Assembly (NCBI GenBank): GCA_900468535.1
Contig: UBTY01000031.1
Location: 75,347 to 119,364, forward strand
Reading direction: 5' to 3'
Length of the DNA stretch: 44,018 nucleotides
Source of the DNA: Hyphomicrobiales bacterium
GTDB taxonomy: Bacteria > Pseudomonadota > Alphaproteobacteria > Rhizobiales > Rhizobiaceae
A model generated the notes under the pieces. That model saw only the letters and a program-made list of their open reading frames with translations. It searched no databases and was not told where the DNA came from. Both the position numbers and the translations under genes were made by a program. Below, in pieces: positions 36,200 through 44,018 of the stretch. Each line of letters starts with the position of its first letter. The first letter of the stretch is position 1.

Positions 36200-36835
36200 A
36201 TGTCGCTCGAAGCCTGGTTTGCTTTCGCTGCTGCATCCGCCATCATGCTTGCCATTCCGGGGCCGACGATACTGCTCGTCGTCTCCTATGCGCTGGGTCA
36301 TGGGCGGAAGACGGCATTTGCGACGGTAACCGGCGTAGCGCTCGGTGATTTCACCGCAATGACGGCCTCACTCTTCGGTCTCGGCGCGCTGCTTGCCACG
36401 TCGGCCGCGTTGTTCACGACCCTGAAATGGATCGGCGGAGCGTATCTTATATGGCTCGGCATCAAGCTGTGGCGCGCGCCGATCATCTCCGGCCCGCTGG
36501 CCGACAATGACAACCTTCCCGAAGAAAAATCCCTCAAGATCTTTCTTCATGCCTATGTGGTGACTGCGCTCAATCCGAAGAGCATCGTCTTCTTCGTCGC
36601 CTTCGTTCCGCAGTTCCTCAATCCGGCCCTCCCCTTCGTCAATCAGATGCTGATCATGGAGGCCACCTTCTTGGTGCTGGCCACCATCAACGCCTCGACT
36701 TATGCGCTTGCCGCGCACGCCGCGCGCGGCCTCATTCGCAAGGCGAGCGTGCAGCGCGCCGTCAACCGCACGGGCGGCACTTTGCTGATCGCGGCAGGCG
36801 CCGTAACGGCCGGATATCGTCGAATTGCAGCGTGA
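36200..36835 (+). CDS. LysE/RhtB-family amino-acid exporter
   Basis: Inner-membrane exporter of 211 residues with about six hydrophobic segments. The N-terminal IPGPTILLVVSYALGHGRKTAFATVTGVALGD is the family signature, and ALNPKSIVFFVAFVPQF in the middle is typical. Members export homoserine, threonine, lysine or related amino acids; the substrate cannot be predicted. ATG at 36200 has GGAGGAG 5-6 bases upstream. It lies 57 bases after pfp and could be co-transcribed, though the functions are not evidently linked. Confidence 0.9.
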   Translation: MSLEAWFAFAAASAIMLAIPGPTILLVVSYALGHGRKTAFATVTGVALGDFTAMTASLFGLGALLATSAALFTTLKWIGGAYLIWLGIKLWRAPIISGPLADNDNLPEEKSLKIFLHAYVVTALNPKSIVFFVAFVPQFLNPALPFVNQMLIMEATFLVLATINASTYALAAHAARGLIRKASVQRAVNRTGGTLLIAAGAVTAGYRRIAA

Positions 36836-36948
36836 ATATTTTCGGCGGGTTGCCGAAAAGCAACGAATAGGTTAATTGGCAAATCAGGGCTTAAGGTTCT
36901 TGGTAACTTTTAACGCTGCCGGGGCGGCGCGTTCACGAAAGTGAGAGT

Positions 36949-37860
36949 ATGGTAGCGAACGGATTTTCCGGCCTCAGACGCGGCCTCATCGTCTCTACGA
37001 TGCTGTGCGGCGTGGCCGCTGGATGCTCCAGCGTCGAATACACCTCACAGGCTGAATTGACCGCTGTGCAGGTCGTCGTTCCGACGCCGCGCCCGGGCGA
37101 AGACGCAACCATGGCAGCCGTGCCGGCCGCCGAAGGCGCACAGGCGGCGACGGTTGCCGGTATCGACCAGCCTGCTCCTTCCGTCGCGACCGCGGCCATG
37201 CCGGCGACCGACGCCACGCAGCAGGCCGAACCGACCGCCTACGCACAAATTCCGCTGACACCCGAAATGACGGCCATCCAGTCCGTTGTCCCGACCCCAC
37301 GTCCGGGCACACCGTCTCCGTCGACGCAGCTTGCCTTTGCGGCCACGCCGCAGAACGGTGCGGTTGCCGCGCTGTCGATCATCGACACGACGCCGCACCC
37401 AATGATGGATTATGGCTTCGATACCTCAGGCCCGATGGATCCGCCGACGGCTCCTCCGATGTTCAGCGACGATGACGCGGACGATGGTGCTCCGACCGTC
37501 GAAAAGAGCGCGATCACCAAGATCATCGAGAAGTACTCCAAGATCTATCAGGTTCCGGCATCTCTGCTGCATCGCGTCGTCCATCGCGAAAGCCGGTACA
37601 ACCCGAAGGCCTACAACAAGCGCGGCTACTTCGGTCTCATGCAGATCAAGTACAACACGGCCAAGTCGATGGGCTACGACGGCGAGCCTGCTGGTCTCTT
37701 CGACGCCGAAACCAACATCAAATATGCCGCCAAATACCTGCGCGGTGCCTGGCTGGTATCTGATAGCAGCGAAGACGATGCCGTCCGGCTCTATGCGCGC
37801 GGCTATTACTACGATGCCAAGCGCAAGGGGATGAACGACGTTGCCCAGGGCAACTACTGA
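36949..37860 (+). CDS. Lipoprotein lytic transglycosylase with duplicated linker motif
   Basis: A 303-residue outer-membrane or periplasmic lipoprotein: signal peptide with lipobox VAAGC (Cys26), then about 150 residues of Pro/Ala/Thr-rich linker, then a C-terminal SLT domain. The putative catalytic Glu214 is in HRESRYNPKAYN, followed by YFGLMQIKYNTAKSMGY and LFDAETNIKYAAKYL. The usual terminal YNAG motif is replaced by YARGYYYDAKRKGM, a departure worth noting. The linker contains the segment TA(V/I)QxVVPTPRPG twice, at about 37-50 and 107-120. A promoter probably lies in the 113 bases before it. Confidence 0.88.
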   Translation: MVANGFSGLRRGLIVSTMLCGVAAGCSSVEYTSQAELTAVQVVVPTPRPGEDATMAAVPAAEGAQAATVAGIDQPAPSVATAAMPATDATQQAEPTAYAQIPLTPEMTAIQSVVPTPRPGTPSPSTQLAFAATPQNGAVAALSIIDTTPHPMMDYGFDTSGPMDPPTAPPMFSDDDADDGAPTVEKSAITKIIEKYSKIYQVPASLLHRVVHRESRYNPKAYNKRGYFGLMQIKYNTAKSMGYDGEPAGLFDAETNIKYAAKYLRGAWLVSDSSEDDAVRLYARGYYYDAKRKGMNDVAQGNY

Positions 37861-37870
37861 CGTCCTCCTG

Positions 37871-39253
37871 TCAGCTGGCGCCGGATAGCGCCACGACGAC
37901 CTCTTTCAGCAATGGTTGTGGCGTATAGTTGAATGCGCGGGGCGTGAGGCCGAGCCTGACGACGACGAGCTTGGCCGACGGCACGACCGCAATGCTCTGG
38001 CCATCATGCCCTTCCATCCAGAATGCGTCCGGCGGGATGCCAAGCGCATCGTCGTTTGGACCACCGGGAAAGCGTATCCAGGTCTGCATCTGAGAATAGA
38101 CGCCGTCCGAGGACCGCGTTCCCTGCCGCATCATTCCGACGAACCCCTCAGGCAGCAATCTCTGGCCGTTCCAAACGCCATCCTGCAGGATGAACTGGCC
38201 GAATCGGGCCCAGTCTCTAGCGGTCGCGTAGAGATAGGAGCCGCCGGAGAACGTACCGCGGGCATCGGTCTCGAACACGGCACTGGACATCCCAAGCGGA
38301 TCGAACAGCGCCTGGCGCGGATAGTCGAGCGCTGCCCGCTGGTCGCCGATGCGATCCATCCAGATCCGCGAGATAAGCACGGACGTGCCGCTTGAATAGT
38401 TGAAGGTCGTGCCGGGTTCATACTTCCGCGAAAGACCGGCCGGCAGCGCCGTCTGGTCAGGATCGAGATAGAGCATACGGGTCACGTCGGAGACAGCACC
38501 GTAGTTCTCGTTGAAGCGCAGGCCGCTCTCCATGCCGAGGAGGTTCGCCAGCGTGATCGCGGCCCGGTCGTCCCCGCTCCACTGAGGCAACAGCTTCGAT
38601 TCATCCAGCCGTATGCTTCCCTTCGACATCAGCGTACCCAGGATCGCAGCATTGACCGTCTTGGTCATCGACCAGCCGAGCAGCGGAGTGTTCGGTCCAA
38701 ATCCCGGGCCATATGCCTCCGCGAGGATGCGCCCGTCGTGGACGACGACCACGGCACGCATATTCGGCCCGACGAGATCCTGACGCGCCAACAGCGTGGC
38801 AACGCTGCCGTCGCCCGTCGCGGCAACTTCGTTACCCATGGGCCACGAGGCGGTGTTTGCCGCCTGACGCACGCCCGGTTCGTCGGGCAAGGCCTTCTGG
38901 GCAGTGGCGAAATCACCATCCGGGACCGTCGCGCAACCGAACGCACCGCGATATATCGCATAATTGGGCGCAAACAGCCCCAAGATACGCGCCGCGACCC
39001 GCTTCTGCTCGCGGTCGACATCTACGCGGATGAGCCGCAGCAAGGGGTTTCCGGGCGCCTGCACGTCATCGGCAAGCACCTCCTTCGGATCGCGGCCCGC
39101 AATGAAAACGTTCGAACACACGATCTTGGCCGCGTAGCCATCCCCCACCCGCAGCAGTTCCGGCGGTTTGAAGTGCAGCCATGCTGCCCCTGCAACGACT
39201 GCAGCACCGGCGAGAACCGCCAAGCTCCTGACGATACGCATCACAAACCCCAT
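37871..39253 (-). CDS. Beta-lactamase-fold serine hydrolase, membrane-anchored
   Basis: A 460-residue serine hydrolase of the class C beta-lactamase/esterase superfamily. It has one N-terminal membrane segment (about residues 5-25), then a domain with the catalytic S195-M-T-K198 motif, Y286-S-S-G (in place of YxN) and a C-terminal GHDGQSIAVVP segment resembling the HxG element. The ATG at 39253 has GGAGGGG about 5 bases upstream; the frame is open another 41 codons but lacks a credible start there. It is divergent from btaA, separated by 177 bases. The substrate is unknown: an ester, amide or D-amino-acid peptide. It should not be assumed to give beta-lactam resistance. Confidence 0.87.
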   Translation of the reverse strand: MGFVMRIVRSLAVLAGAAVVAGAAWLHFKPPELLRVGDGYAAKIVCSNVFIAGRDPKEVLADDVQAPGNPLLRLIRVDVDREQKRVAARILGLFAPNYAIYRGAFGCATVPDGDFATAQKALPDEPGVRQAANTASWPMGNEVAATGDGSVATLLARQDLVGPNMRAVVVVHDGRILAEAYGPGFGPNTPLLGWSMTKTVNAAILGTLMSKGSIRLDESKLLPQWSGDDRAAITLANLLGMESGLRFNENYGAVSDVTRMLYLDPDQTALPAGLSRKYEPGTTFNYSSGTSVLISRIWMDRIGDQRAALDYPRQALFDPLGMSSAVFETDARGTFSGGSYLYATARDWARFGQFILQDGVWNGQRLLPEGFVGMMRQGTRSSDGVYSQMQTWIRFPGGPNDDALGIPPDAFWMEGHDGQSIAVVPSAKLVVVRLGLTPRAFNYTPQPLLKEVVVALSGAS

Positions 39254-39366
39254 GACCGCCCCTCCAGACTGACAATAGAGAAGCAGGAAAAAAACGACCG
39301 GAAAAGCCCCTTCCCCGAACACTTTCTGTGACTGTCCTTTTCCGGAATGAAGGTCGCCCACAGGCT

Positions 39367-39384
39367 GCGTCATCAAACTGTAGC
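39367..39384 (+). promoter_or_regulatory. Candidate Pho box upstream of btaA
   Basis: GTCATCAAACTGTAGC aligns with the PhoB consensus CTGTCAT-N4-CTGTCAT-type repeat at about 12 of 18 positions, with the two GTCAT/CTGT half-sites at the expected 11-base period, 47 bases before the btaA start. Genes of this pair are PhoB-controlled in Sinorhizobium meliloti, which makes the site plausible. The match alone is modest. Confidence 0.4.
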
Positions 39385-39430
39385 GCCGCCGCGCTAAACG
39401 CCCTGAACGCTAAAAGGGTGAAAGACTCAC

Positions 39431-40675
39431 ATGACGGAATTTGCACCGGATGCCGGCTTCCGCAAGAACCGGAAACTCAAGGCAGCTCTCCTCCGCCACA
39501 AGGCATTTTCGAAGGATGGCTTGTCGGAGCGCCTGTTCGGCCTCCTGTTTTCCGGTCTCGTCTACCCGCAAATCTGGGAAGACCCTGATCTCGACATGGA
39601 AGCGATGGAACTGCAACCGCACCATCGCATCGTCACGATCGGCTCCGGCGGCTGCAACATGCTGGCCTATCTGTCACAAAACCCGGCATCAATCGATGTG
39701 GTCGACCTCAACCCTCACCATATCGCGCTGAACCGCCTGAAGCTCGGCGCTTTCCGCCATCTTCCCGGACATGCCGATCTGGTGCGCTTCCTCGCGGTTC
39801 CCTACGAGGCGTCGAACAGCCAGGCATTCGACCGCTTTCTGGCCTCCAATCTCGACGCCGCCACGCGTGATTACTGGAACGGGCGGAAGTACGGCCGCCG
39901 CCGGATCACGGTGTTCGATCGAAACCTCTACAAGACCGGCCTGCTCGGGCGCTTCATCGGTGCCGCCCACTTGCTGGCCCGCCTGCACGGCATCGACCTG
40001 ACGGAGATGACGAAAACGCGCTCGCTGCGCGAACAGCGCCAGTTTTTCGACGACAAGATCGCCCCGCTTTTCGAAAAGCCCGTTGTCCGCTGGATCACCA
40101 GCCAGAAGAGCTCGCTTTTCGGCCTTGGTATCCCGCCGCAGCAGTATGACGAACTCGCAAGCCTGGCGGCCGATCATTCGATCGCCCCGGTCCTGAGGCA
40201 CCGCCTCGAAAAGCTCACCTGTCATTTCCCGATGCGCGACAACTACTTCGCCTGGCAGGCATTCGGACGGCGCTACGCTCCCGATGGAGAAGGCCCGCTG
40301 CCGACCTATCTCAAGGCCGAGCACTACGATGCCATTCGCGCCAACGTCGACCGTGTGAGCGTTCACCACGCAAGCTTCACCGAGCTCCTGTCTTCCGAAC
40401 CCGCGGCATCGCGCGACCGGTACGTCCTGCTTGACGCGCAGGACTGGATGACCGATCAGCAACTGAATGATCTGTGGTCGGAAATCACCCGAACGGCTCG
40501 CGAAGGCGCACGCGTGATCTTCCGCACGGCAGCCGAAAAGAGCATCATCGAAGGCCGCCTCTCCCCTGCCATCCGCGAGCAGTGGGCCTATCTCGAGGAC
40601 CGTTCGCTGGCGCTAACCGCGCTTGACCGCTCGGCAATCTACGGCGGCTTCCATATCTATGAGAAGGCCCCATGA
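39431..40675 (+). CDS. btaA: SAM:diacylglycerol 3-amino-3-carboxypropyltransferase BtaA
   Basis: First enzyme of betaine lipid (DGTS) synthesis: transfers the 3-amino-3-carboxypropyl group of SAM to diacylglycerol, giving diacylglyceryl-homoserine at the inner membrane. The 414-residue product has VYPQIWEDPDLDMEAM, the SAM loop TIGSGGCNMLAYL at about 69-81, DVVDLNPHHIALNRLKL, and the C-terminal VLLDAQDWMTDQQLNDLW that is typical of the DUF3419/BtaA family. The stop overlaps the btaB start as ATGA, so the two are translationally coupled. In rhizobia DGTS replaces phospholipids when phosphate is scarce. Confidence 0.92.
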   Translation: MTEFAPDAGFRKNRKLKAALLRHKAFSKDGLSERLFGLLFSGLVYPQIWEDPDLDMEAMELQPHHRIVTIGSGGCNMLAYLSQNPASIDVVDLNPHHIALNRLKLGAFRHLPGHADLVRFLAVPYEASNSQAFDRFLASNLDAATRDYWNGRKYGRRRITVFDRNLYKTGLLGRFIGAAHLLARLHGIDLTEMTKTRSLREQRQFFDDKIAPLFEKPVVRWITSQKSSLFGLGIPPQQYDELASLAADHSIAPVLRHRLEKLTCHFPMRDNYFAWQAFGRRYAPDGEGPLPTYLKAEHYDAIRANVDRVSVHHASFTELLSSEPAASRDRYVLLDAQDWMTDQQLNDLWSEITRTAREGARVIFRTAAEKSIIEGRLSPAIREQWAYLEDRSLALTALDRSAIYGGFHIYEKAP

Positions 40676-41340
40676 GCGAAGCGGAAACCGCGACAGCGAG
40701 CTCAGCTGGCCATGCAGCGCTGATGGATGGCATGTACCGCTACCAGCGGCACATCTATGATCTCACGCGGAAATATTATCTGCTCGGTCGCGACCAGACC
40801 ATCCGCGAGCTGCATGTGCCGAGTGGCGGCAGCCTTCTCGAAGTCGCCTGCGGCACGGGACGAAACCTCGTCCTGGCACATCGACGCTACCGGAGCAGCA
40901 AGCTCTACGGTTTCGATATATCCCAGGAAATGCTGATCTCTGCACGCAAGACCTTCCAGGCTGAGGGCGCCTCGGCTGACTTTCGTGTCGCCGATGCGAC
41001 CAGTTTCACGCCGCGCGAATTCGGCGTATCGGGGTTCGATCGGATTTTGATCTCCTACGCCGTGTCGATGATCCCTGACTGGGAGCGCGCGGTCGATGCG
41101 GCGTTGGCCGCGCTCAATCCCGGAGGGCAGCTTCACATTGTCGATTTCGGACAGCAGGAAGGACTCCCTCGCTGGTTCCGCGCGATGCTGCAATCCTGGC
41201 TGACCAAGTTTCATGTCAGCCCGAGAGCCAACCTTCGCACCGTCCTGGAAGCCAAGGCGACAGAAGTCGGAGCGGTCTTCGCGTTCAACACCATGGCCAG
41301 AGGCTATGCGTGGCGCGCAACGATTATTAAGGCCAGCTAA
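40672..41340 (+). CDS. btaB: Diacylglyceryl-homoserine N-methyltransferase BtaB
   Basis: Second DGTS enzyme: three SAM-dependent N-methylations convert diacylglyceryl-homoserine to the betaine lipid. The 222-residue class I methyltransferase has LLEVACGTGRNL (motif I, about 55-66), the acidic strand-2 residue in YGFDIS, DRILISYAVSMIPDW, and LNPGGQLHIVDFGQQ. Its start codon overlaps the btaA stop, the same arrangement as in known rhizobial btaAB. Function rests on this pairing, because the motifs alone fit many methyltransferases. Confidence 0.9.
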   Translation: MSEAETATASSAGHAALMDGMYRYQRHIYDLTRKYYLLGRDQTIRELHVPSGGSLLEVACGTGRNLVLAHRRYRSSKLYGFDISQEMLISARKTFQAEGASADFRVADATSFTPREFGVSGFDRILISYAVSMIPDWERAVDAALAALNPGGQLHIVDFGQQEGLPRWFRAMLQSWLTKFHVSPRANLRTVLEAKATEVGAVFAFNTMARGYAWRATIIKAS

Positions 41341-41470
41341 TATTTCGCTTGAAACTAACCGAATTTTTACGTTGATATGATGAAAAGAGGGGCATCTCTC
41401 TGCTGGACGCGTCTTTCACGAAGGTCAGGCTGTGGGGCAAAAAGATCATTCGGTTCACGACGGAACATCC

Positions 41471-42268
41471 ATGCGCCGGCTCCTGTCTTGCGTCTTGCCT
41501 TTGGCCATCATGCTGGCCGGCTGCACATCATCGGGTTATGATTATCTGCAAACCGCGTCGGTAAAGCCGAAGACGCGCTTTCAGGACACCGACCCGCAGG
41601 ATTTCGGCCCGAAGCATCCCCTGCAAAATCCCGTCCACGGCATCGACATCTCCAAGTGGCAGGGTGATATCGACTGGCAGACGGTCCGCAACTCCGGCGT
41701 CGCCTTCGCTTTCATCAAGGCCACGGAAGGCAAGGATCGCGTCGATCCGCGCTTCAACGAATATTGGCAGCAGGCCCGCGCCGTCGGCATTCCGCACGCG
41801 CCCTACCATTTCTACTATTTCTGCTCTTCCGCAGACGAGCAGGCTGATTGGTTCATCAGCAACGTTCCAAAGGCGGCCATGCGCCTGCCGCCGGTACTCG
41901 ATGTCGAATGGAACAGCGAATCGAAAACCTGCAGATATCGCCCCGACCCGGCAACCGTACGCGCCGAACTTCAGCGCTTCATGGATCGGCTGGAGGCCTA
42001 TTACGGAAAGCGGCCGATCATCTATACCTCGGTCGACTTTCACCGCGATAACCTGGCCGGCTATTTCCAGGACTACCATTTCTGGGTTCGCTCCGTGGCG
42101 AAGCATCCTGACGTGACCTATGCGGACCGTCGCTGGGCATTCTGGCAATACACGTCGACCGGTGTCATCCCCGGCATCAAGGGGCCAACTGACATCAATG
42201 TGTTCGCCGGATCGACGAAGAACTGGCACAACTGGGTAGCAGCGGTTTCAAAAGACACGAATTCTTAG
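41471..42268 (+). CDS. GH25-family muramidase lipoprotein
   Basis: A 265-residue lipoprotein: MRRLLS signal, lipobox LAGC with Cys18, then a GH25 (lysozyme, Chalaropsis type) domain. Likely active-site residues are D59 in GIDISKWQGDIDW and the DxE pair D144/E146 in PVLDVEWN; TRW-like WAFWQYTSTG and the YTSVDF loop are also present. It hydrolyses the MurNAc-GlcNAc bond of peptidoglycan from the periplasmic face. The upstream frame opens with a GTG at 41432, but the ATG at 41471 is needed for a proper signal peptide. It lies 81 bases before the MltB-like gene, probably in one transcript. Confidence 0.92.
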   Translation: MRRLLSCVLPLAIMLAGCTSSGYDYLQTASVKPKTRFQDTDPQDFGPKHPLQNPVHGIDISKWQGDIDWQTVRNSGVAFAFIKATEGKDRVDPRFNEYWQQARAVGIPHAPYHFYYFCSSADEQADWFISNVPKAAMRLPPVLDVEWNSESKTCRYRPDPATVRAELQRFMDRLEAYYGKRPIIYTSVDFHRDNLAGYFQDYHFWVRSVAKHPDVTYADRRWAFWQYTSTGVIPGIKGPTDINVFAGSTKNWHNWVAAVSKDTNS

Positions 42269-42349
42269 TAACGTCCCGTCGTCTTTCTTGCTTCCGTCAC
42301 AATCATTTGGGACATCGACAGCAATTTCCGCAACGACGAGGTCAAAATC

Positions 42350-43582
42350 ATGCGCCGTACGCCTGCAAGCAGTTCTATGCTCGCTCTTCTGTTCACCGCG
42401 AGCCTGGCAACCGCCGCATCGGCGCAAACCACGGACCCCAAGCCGGCAGCTGCTCAACAGCCAGCAGTCGCCTGCGATGGCGATCTGACGGCGTTCCTGG
42501 CCGGCGTGAAGGCCGAAGCAATTGCGGCCGGCGCAACCGCCGAAGCCGTGGACAAGGCTTTGGCCGGCGCCGAGATCGACCCGAAGGTCCTGAGCCGTGA
42601 CCGCGCCCAGGGCGTCTTCAAGCAGACCTTCCTCGAGTTCTCCCAGCGCACCGTAAGCCAGGCCCGCCTCGACATCGGCCGCCAGAAGATGAAGCAGTAT
42701 GCCGATGTTTTCGCCCGCGCCGAGCAGGAATTCGGCGTACCCGCCGGCGTCATCACCGCCTTCTGGGCGATGGAAACGGACTTCGGCGCCGTTCAGGGCG
42801 ATTTCAACACCCGCAATGCTCTTGTCACGCTCGCGCACGATTGCCGCCGTCCGGAACTGTTCCGGCCGCAGCTGATCGCGCTCATCGAGATGGTCCAGCA
42901 CGGCGACCTCGATCCGGCGACCAACACTGGCGCATGGGCCGGCGAAATCGGCCAGGTGCAGATGCTGCCGCGCGATATCATCGCCTATGGAGTTGACGGC
43001 GATGGCGACGGGCATGTTCGCCTGAAGCAGAGCGGTCCGGACGCCATCCTGACCGCAGCCAAGTTCATTCAGCACCTCGGCTTCCAGAAGGGCCAGCCGT
43101 GGCTGCAGGAAGTGACGCTGCCTGACACCCTTCCCTGGGAGAAGTCCGGCCTCGGTGGCTCGCTAACCGCCGGAGAATGGTTCGCGCTCGGCGTGAAGCC
43201 ACGCGACGGCAACACCAGCTTCGGCAACCTTCGCGGCGACCTCGTGCTGCCGCAGGGACGGCTTGGACCGGCGTTCGTTGCCTATCCGAATTTCCAGATC
43301 TATCTCGAGTGGAACAAGTCGTTCATTTACACGACCTCGGCCGCCTATTTTGGAACCCGTCTCTCCGGTTCCGAGCCCTATCAGAAGGGAACGCCCGAGC
43401 AGGGTCTGTCGAACGACCAGATGAAGGCGCTGCAGACGAAGCTCAATTCGATGGGGCATGACGTCGGCCAGATCGACGGCATTCTCGGTTCCGGTACGCG
43501 CGTAGCCATCCAGAAGGAACAGCAGCGCCTCGGCATGCCCGCCGACGGCTGGGCGACGCCTGCCCTGCTCGGCTCTCTCTGA
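42350..43582 (+). CDS. MltB-type lytic murein transglycosylase with peptidoglycan-binding domain
   Basis: A 410-residue exported enzyme of the SLT_2/MltB family. It has a signal peptide (about 1-25, AASAQ), then the catalytic domain with the probable Glu142 in AFWAMETDFGAVQGDFNT, EIGQVQMLPRDIIAYGVDGDGDG, and FIQHLGFQKGQPW. A C-terminal PG_binding_1 domain occupies about 350-410 (LSNDQMKALQTKLNSMGHDVGQIDGILG). ATG at 42350 follows GAGG with an 8-base gap. It forms 1,6-anhydro ends in glycan strands. It follows the GH25 gene in the same direction, and two hairpins follow it. Confidence 0.94.
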   Translation: MRRTPASSSMLALLFTASLATAASAQTTDPKPAAAQQPAVACDGDLTAFLAGVKAEAIAAGATAEAVDKALAGAEIDPKVLSRDRAQGVFKQTFLEFSQRTVSQARLDIGRQKMKQYADVFARAEQEFGVPAGVITAFWAMETDFGAVQGDFNTRNALVTLAHDCRRPELFRPQLIALIEMVQHGDLDPATNTGAWAGEIGQVQMLPRDIIAYGVDGDGDGHVRLKQSGPDAILTAAKFIQHLGFQKGQPWLQEVTLPDTLPWEKSGLGGSLTAGEWFALGVKPRDGNTSFGNLRGDLVLPQGRLGPAFVAYPNFQIYLEWNKSFIYTTSAAYFGTRLSGSEPYQKGTPEQGLSNDQMKALQTKLNSMGHDVGQIDGILGSGTRVAIQKEQQRLGMPADGWATPALLGSL

Positions 43583-43605
43583 GGCTCCCAGGTGAATTCT
43601 GGTCG

Positions 43606-43657
43606 AAGCCGGCCACTGCCGGCTTTGACTCACAAAAGCGGCTGCAATCCCGCTTTT
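43606..43657 (+). terminator. Two tandem hairpins after the MltB-like gene
   Basis: First hairpin: AAGCCGGC/GCCGGCTT, 8-bp perfect stem with a 4-base loop at 43606-43625. Second: AAAAGCGG/CCGCTTTT, 8-bp stem with an 8-base loop at 43634-43657. Each ends in a short T run. Together they fit a double terminator for the muramidase-MltB unit. Confidence 0.75.
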
Positions 43658-43860
43658 AGCATTAACGGTGGATCGCCCTTCTTTACTCCACGTTAAAAAG
43701 TGTGAATATTTTTTTCGACCTGTTACCTCTTTTGTTTCATGGGCTTAACCAAAAGAGACCTTGCTTTTCGTGACATTTTTGCCGCACCGCAGCACAAAAA
43801 GCGCTTTTCAAGCGTCACAGTCCGGACATATTATCACCTCGTTAACGCGAGGAGACAGAC

Positions 43861-43938
43861 ATGGGACTCACACGATCCTTGAATGTCCTTTTGATTGGTG
43901 CGGCGTTTCTTTTTGTTTTGTCGATGCTCTTTATTTGA
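43861..43938 (+). CDS. 25-residue hydrophobic membrane peptide
   Basis: A 25-codon ORF from ATG at 43861 to TGA at 43938. The ATG has GGAG 6 bases upstream, the best ribosome binding site in the last kilobase. The product starts MGLTRSLNV and the remaining 16 residues are almost all hydrophobic with no charge, so it should form one membrane segment with a basic N-terminus. The upstream 200 bases are AT-rich with several GTTAA/CTTAA words and a CCTCG/CGAGG dyad at about 43838-43853, suggestive of a promoter region. I do not recognise the peptide. It is intergenic and does not overlap another frame, which supports it being real. Confidence 0.55.
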   Translation: MGLTRSLNVLLIGAAFLFVLSMLFI

Positions 43939-44013
43939 CGCCTCGACGCACGAAGCGGACGAAACTGCATTTCAGACCACCTAGCGAAAATAACGAAGGA
44001 ATTAGAAAAGCCC

Positions 44014-44018
44014 ATGAC
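44014..44018 (+). CDS. Possible start of the next gene (truncated at window edge)
   Basis: An ATG at 44014 follows AAGGA at 43996-44000 (13 bases away, longer than ideal) and closes the window after 5 bases. Too little is present to say what it encodes. Confidence 0.25.

Noticed and set aside
37871..39253. Possible class C beta-lactamase resistance gene.
   Set aside because: The fold motifs are present, but the YxN motif is YSSG and there is an N-terminal membrane anchor. Such genes are mostly esterases or peptidases, and nothing indicates beta-lactam hydrolysis.

Overview
The window is chromosomal DNA of an alphaproteobacterium, most probably a member of the Rhizobiaceae (Rhizobium/Agrobacterium/Sinorhizobium relatives). 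The evidence is a GC-rich sequence, the rhizobial division and cell-wall (dcw) gene order, a long FtsZ with a Gln/Pro-rich linker, a btaAB pair for the betaine lipid DGTS, a PPi-type phosphofructokinase, and many ATGA/GTGA overlaps between consecutive genes. There are no phage, IS, CRISPR or tRNA signals. Most of the window looks like stable core chromosome.

Layout, left to right. (1) Positions 1-11082, all on the minus strand. Read in transcription order these are ddl, ftsQ, ftsA, ftsZ, then (after a hairpin terminator) lpxC, then (after a second terminator) bamD, recN and ligA, the last running off the left edge. (2) Positions 11189-14753 hold three genes that do not belong to dcw and split it in two: an AqpZ aquaporin, a divergent MHS-family transporter, and a Tat-exported metallophosphoesterase. 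(3) Positions 14757-28574, minus strand, form one tightly packed operon read as mraZ, rsmH, ftsL, ftsI, murE, murF, mraY, murD, ftsW, murG, murC, murB. It makes the lipid II precursor and the septal synthase. (4) Positions 28575-29750 hold the mraZ control region, with four TGGG repeats at an exact 10-bp period, a small CxxC/CxxC zinc-ribbon protein gene, and the RNase P RNA gene rnpB. (5) Positions 29802-34553, minus strand, carry two tandem FAD oxidoreductases, a small lytic transglycosylase, and a translationally coupled DjlA-like/AmpD-like pair. (6) Positions 34931-43938, mostly plus strand, carry pfp, a LysE-family exporter, a lipoprotein transglycosylase, a minus-strand beta-lactamase-fold hydrolase, btaA-btaB, a GH25 lipoprotein muramidase, an MltB-type transglycosylase, and a 25-codon ORF with a strong ribosome binding site.

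The genes together cover envelope growth: precursor synthesis and septation (dcw), lipid A commitment (lpxC), outer-membrane protein assembly (bamD), membrane lipid remodelling (btaAB) and at least five peptidoglycan-cleaving enzymes in about 11 kb. No wholly new system is evident. The items most worth following up are the MraZ-type repeat array, a terminator hairpin embedded in the coding sequence of the convergent phosphoesterase, the 25-aa membrane peptide, the zinc-ribbon gene beside rnpB, and the shared btaA/serine-hydrolase promoter region with a candidate Pho box. All names rest on reading motifs and comparing with remembered families. No database search was run.
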